Source: JALEFZ01 sp039817415
GTDB lineage: Bacteria; Bacteroidota; Bacteroidia; J057
Length of the DNA stretch: 64,000 bases
Reading direction: 5' to 3'
Assembly: GCA_039817415.1 (NCBI GenBank)
Contig: JBCBVV010000004.1
Span: 1 to 64,000, forward strand
Made by a program: the position numbers and the translations under genes. Under the pieces are notes generated by a model that was given only the letters and a program-made list of their open reading frames with translations, did not search any database and was not told the origin of the DNA. The stretch's first letter is position 1, and each line of letters starts with the position of its first letter. Positions 62,833-64,000 of this stretch are shown one piece after another.

Positions 62833-64000
62833 GGATTCGCCGATTTGTAGGAACCTCTTTATCGGCAGCTGAGGAATTGGATCGTGGCTCTATTCCCTTC
62901 AAGGCAAGCCTCAAATTGACGCGATACCATTGAGTGGATTGTTCGATATCCAGTTTATACCTATCAGGAAGATAATGGGCTAGCCTTTCCTGTAGATTGG
63001 TCATACCTGTCCCTGTAGATGGTTTAGGACGAAGACGTCCTCCATGAGAAGGAAGAGAATTTTCCGCAAAAAAATGGAGATACCCATCCACGATTTCTAA
63101 ACTTGAATGGAGATAAGATCCTTCATATTCGCCCAAATGCCCATGCTTGATTCCATTTTCGAAGAAGGGTTGCAGCAACATAGGAGGAATTTCAATTGTT
63201 CTTAGCTCTGCTCTCGATAAGTTGTGCGTAAAGGAGATATTCAATTCGTCCATCTCAATCAACTTATGGAAATCGAGGAAATGTTCGATGAACTCAATCT
63301 CATACTGTAAGGAAATTGCATCCTTCTTGCCATGGCCCAGTAGATAACTCATCAATTCTGACATTCGTAGCAGGGCAGTTTCCACCTTATCACTTTGCAG
63401 AAGAGCCAGGTTATATACACCCGAAATAGAATTGATGAGGAAATGAGGGTCTGTTTGTGCCTTTAGGAACTTGATCTTTTCTTCCTGGGCTTTTATTTCA
63501 GCAGAATTCTTATCCAGTTCGTGCTGAAGAATATTCAACTCCAATCGTTGTTTGGTATACCAATCCTCTACCAATTTGATAGGAGTGGTGATAAAGAAGA
63601 CCCCAATAGTCCCAACGAGCATTCCTAGGTTATGCACAGAAGTCAGTAATTGGCTGTCTTTGTTATAAAAGCCAGATTCGACTATTTTATTCTCTGCGCC
63701 AATTACCAACTTCTCCTCATAGAGATAGGCCAACATCCCTTGTTTGAAGCCTCCTTCGTCAAAGAAATATGACAACAAGATGTTATCTAATGCTATTCTA
63801 AGAAAAAGTACAATACCCAATAAGCCCAGAGCAAAAAGGATGTATTGTACGTATTTTTGTCTTGAGAAGAATCTCGGATAAAGGAAATATAAATTCGGAT
63901 AGATCAACATGGCAAAGAGTGGGATGTGGAAAATATATCTCCATACCATGACAGAAAAGTATCCATTGAAAAATCCTCCTGTAGTTAGTACATCAAACAC
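62822..64000 (-). CDS. LytS-type sensor histidine kinase, 5' partial
   Basis: At least 392 residues; the frame runs to the window edge, where a GTG is the first codon, and the true start is probably outside. Four hydrophobic helices are visible (around 18-40, 50-72, 120-140 and nearby), then a coiled linker and the kinase core 'TDPHFLINSISGVYNL', 'PPMLLQPFFENGIKHG' and 'GTGMTNLQERLAHYLPD'. Its partner LytTR gene is not in the window. Convergent overlap of 11 bp with the oxidoreductase gene. Confidence 0.85.
   Translation of the reverse strand: MFDVLTTGGFFNGYFSVMVWRYIFHIPLFAMLIYPNLYFLYPRFFSRQKYVQYILFALGLLGIVLFLRIALDNILLSYFFDEGGFKQGMLAYLYEEKLVIGAENKIVESGFYNKDSQLLTSVHNLGMLVGTIGVFFITTPIKLVEDWYTKQRLELNILQHELDKNSAEIKAQEEKIKFLKAQTDPHFLINSISGVYNLALLQSDKVETALLRMSELMSYLLGHGKKDAISLQYEIEFIEHFLDFHKLIEMDELNISFTHNLSRAELRTIEIPPMLLQPFFENGIKHGHLGEYEGSYLHSSLEIVDGYLHFFAENSLPSHGGRLRPKPSTGTGMTNLQERLAHYLPDRYKLDIEQSTQWYRVNLRLALKGIEPRSNSSAADKEVPTNRRIPKP

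Overview
The window is a contiguous 64 kb stretch of a Bacteroidota chromosome. Evidence: secreted proteins with C-terminal type IX secretion (T9SS) sorting domains, many short lipoproteins, LytS/LytTR two-component genes, LuxR-type helix-turn-helix tails of the Bacteroidetes kind, DUF families typical of the phylum and candidate -7 promoter elements of the TAnnTTTG type. Class is uncertain; the gene set fits Cytophagia or Saprospiria. There are no rRNA or tRNA genes, no CRISPR array, no transposase and no phage replication or packaging genes. Nearly all the sequence is coding.

Layout. 1-5 kb: the 3' part of a very large repeat protein ending in an S74 chaperone/peptidase domain, plus two small secreted proteins. 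5-10 kb: a small secreted protein, an M28 peptidase, and a tight pair of a TPR-AAA+ ATPase and a TPR membrane protein. 10-21.6 kb: housekeeping and repair genes (MsrA, YraN, CYTH, 2OG oxygenase, DinB, PlsC, DnaJ-like, Mrp). 21.7-34.9 kb: secreted and lipoprotein hydrolases, AlkB, a secreted adenosine deaminase-like protein, an S9 peptidase fused to a SUMF1-like domain, an amidohydrolase and two DUF4177-like small proteins. 35-46.5 kb: an accessory-looking stretch with four small Crp/Fnr-type regulators scattered among stand-alone enzymes (PhlG-like hydrolase, a frameshifted alpha/beta hydrolase, DUF1593 protein, SDR, flavin monooxygenase, MBL hydrolase, BtuF-like protein). 46.6-53.8 kb: a xylose/xylan cluster, all on the minus strand, encoding an FGGY-kinase/HTH fusion, XylB, XylA and a GH3 beta-xylosidase. 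54-64 kb: a DUF5694 protein, a LytS/LytTR pair, a B12-binding radical SAM enzyme, a Nudix enzyme, DUF6940, a coupled DUF3556/FAD-oxidoreductase pair and a second LytS-type kinase cut by the right edge.

Most interesting: (1) the 656-residue protein at 51872-53842 is a full-length xylulokinase paralogue, colinear with the neighbouring XylB, whose first phosphate-binding loop has decayed and which carries a coiled linker and LuxR-type HTH. It looks like a kinase recruited as the xylose-cluster regulator. (2) The alpha/beta hydrolase at 37094-37839 is split by a -1 frameshift exactly at an in-frame A AAA AAG heptamer, the classic bacterial slippery site. (3) An S9 peptidase carries a C-terminal SUMF1-like domain. 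(4) Four Crp-like regulators lie within 8 kb. These functional proposals come from sequence reading only.
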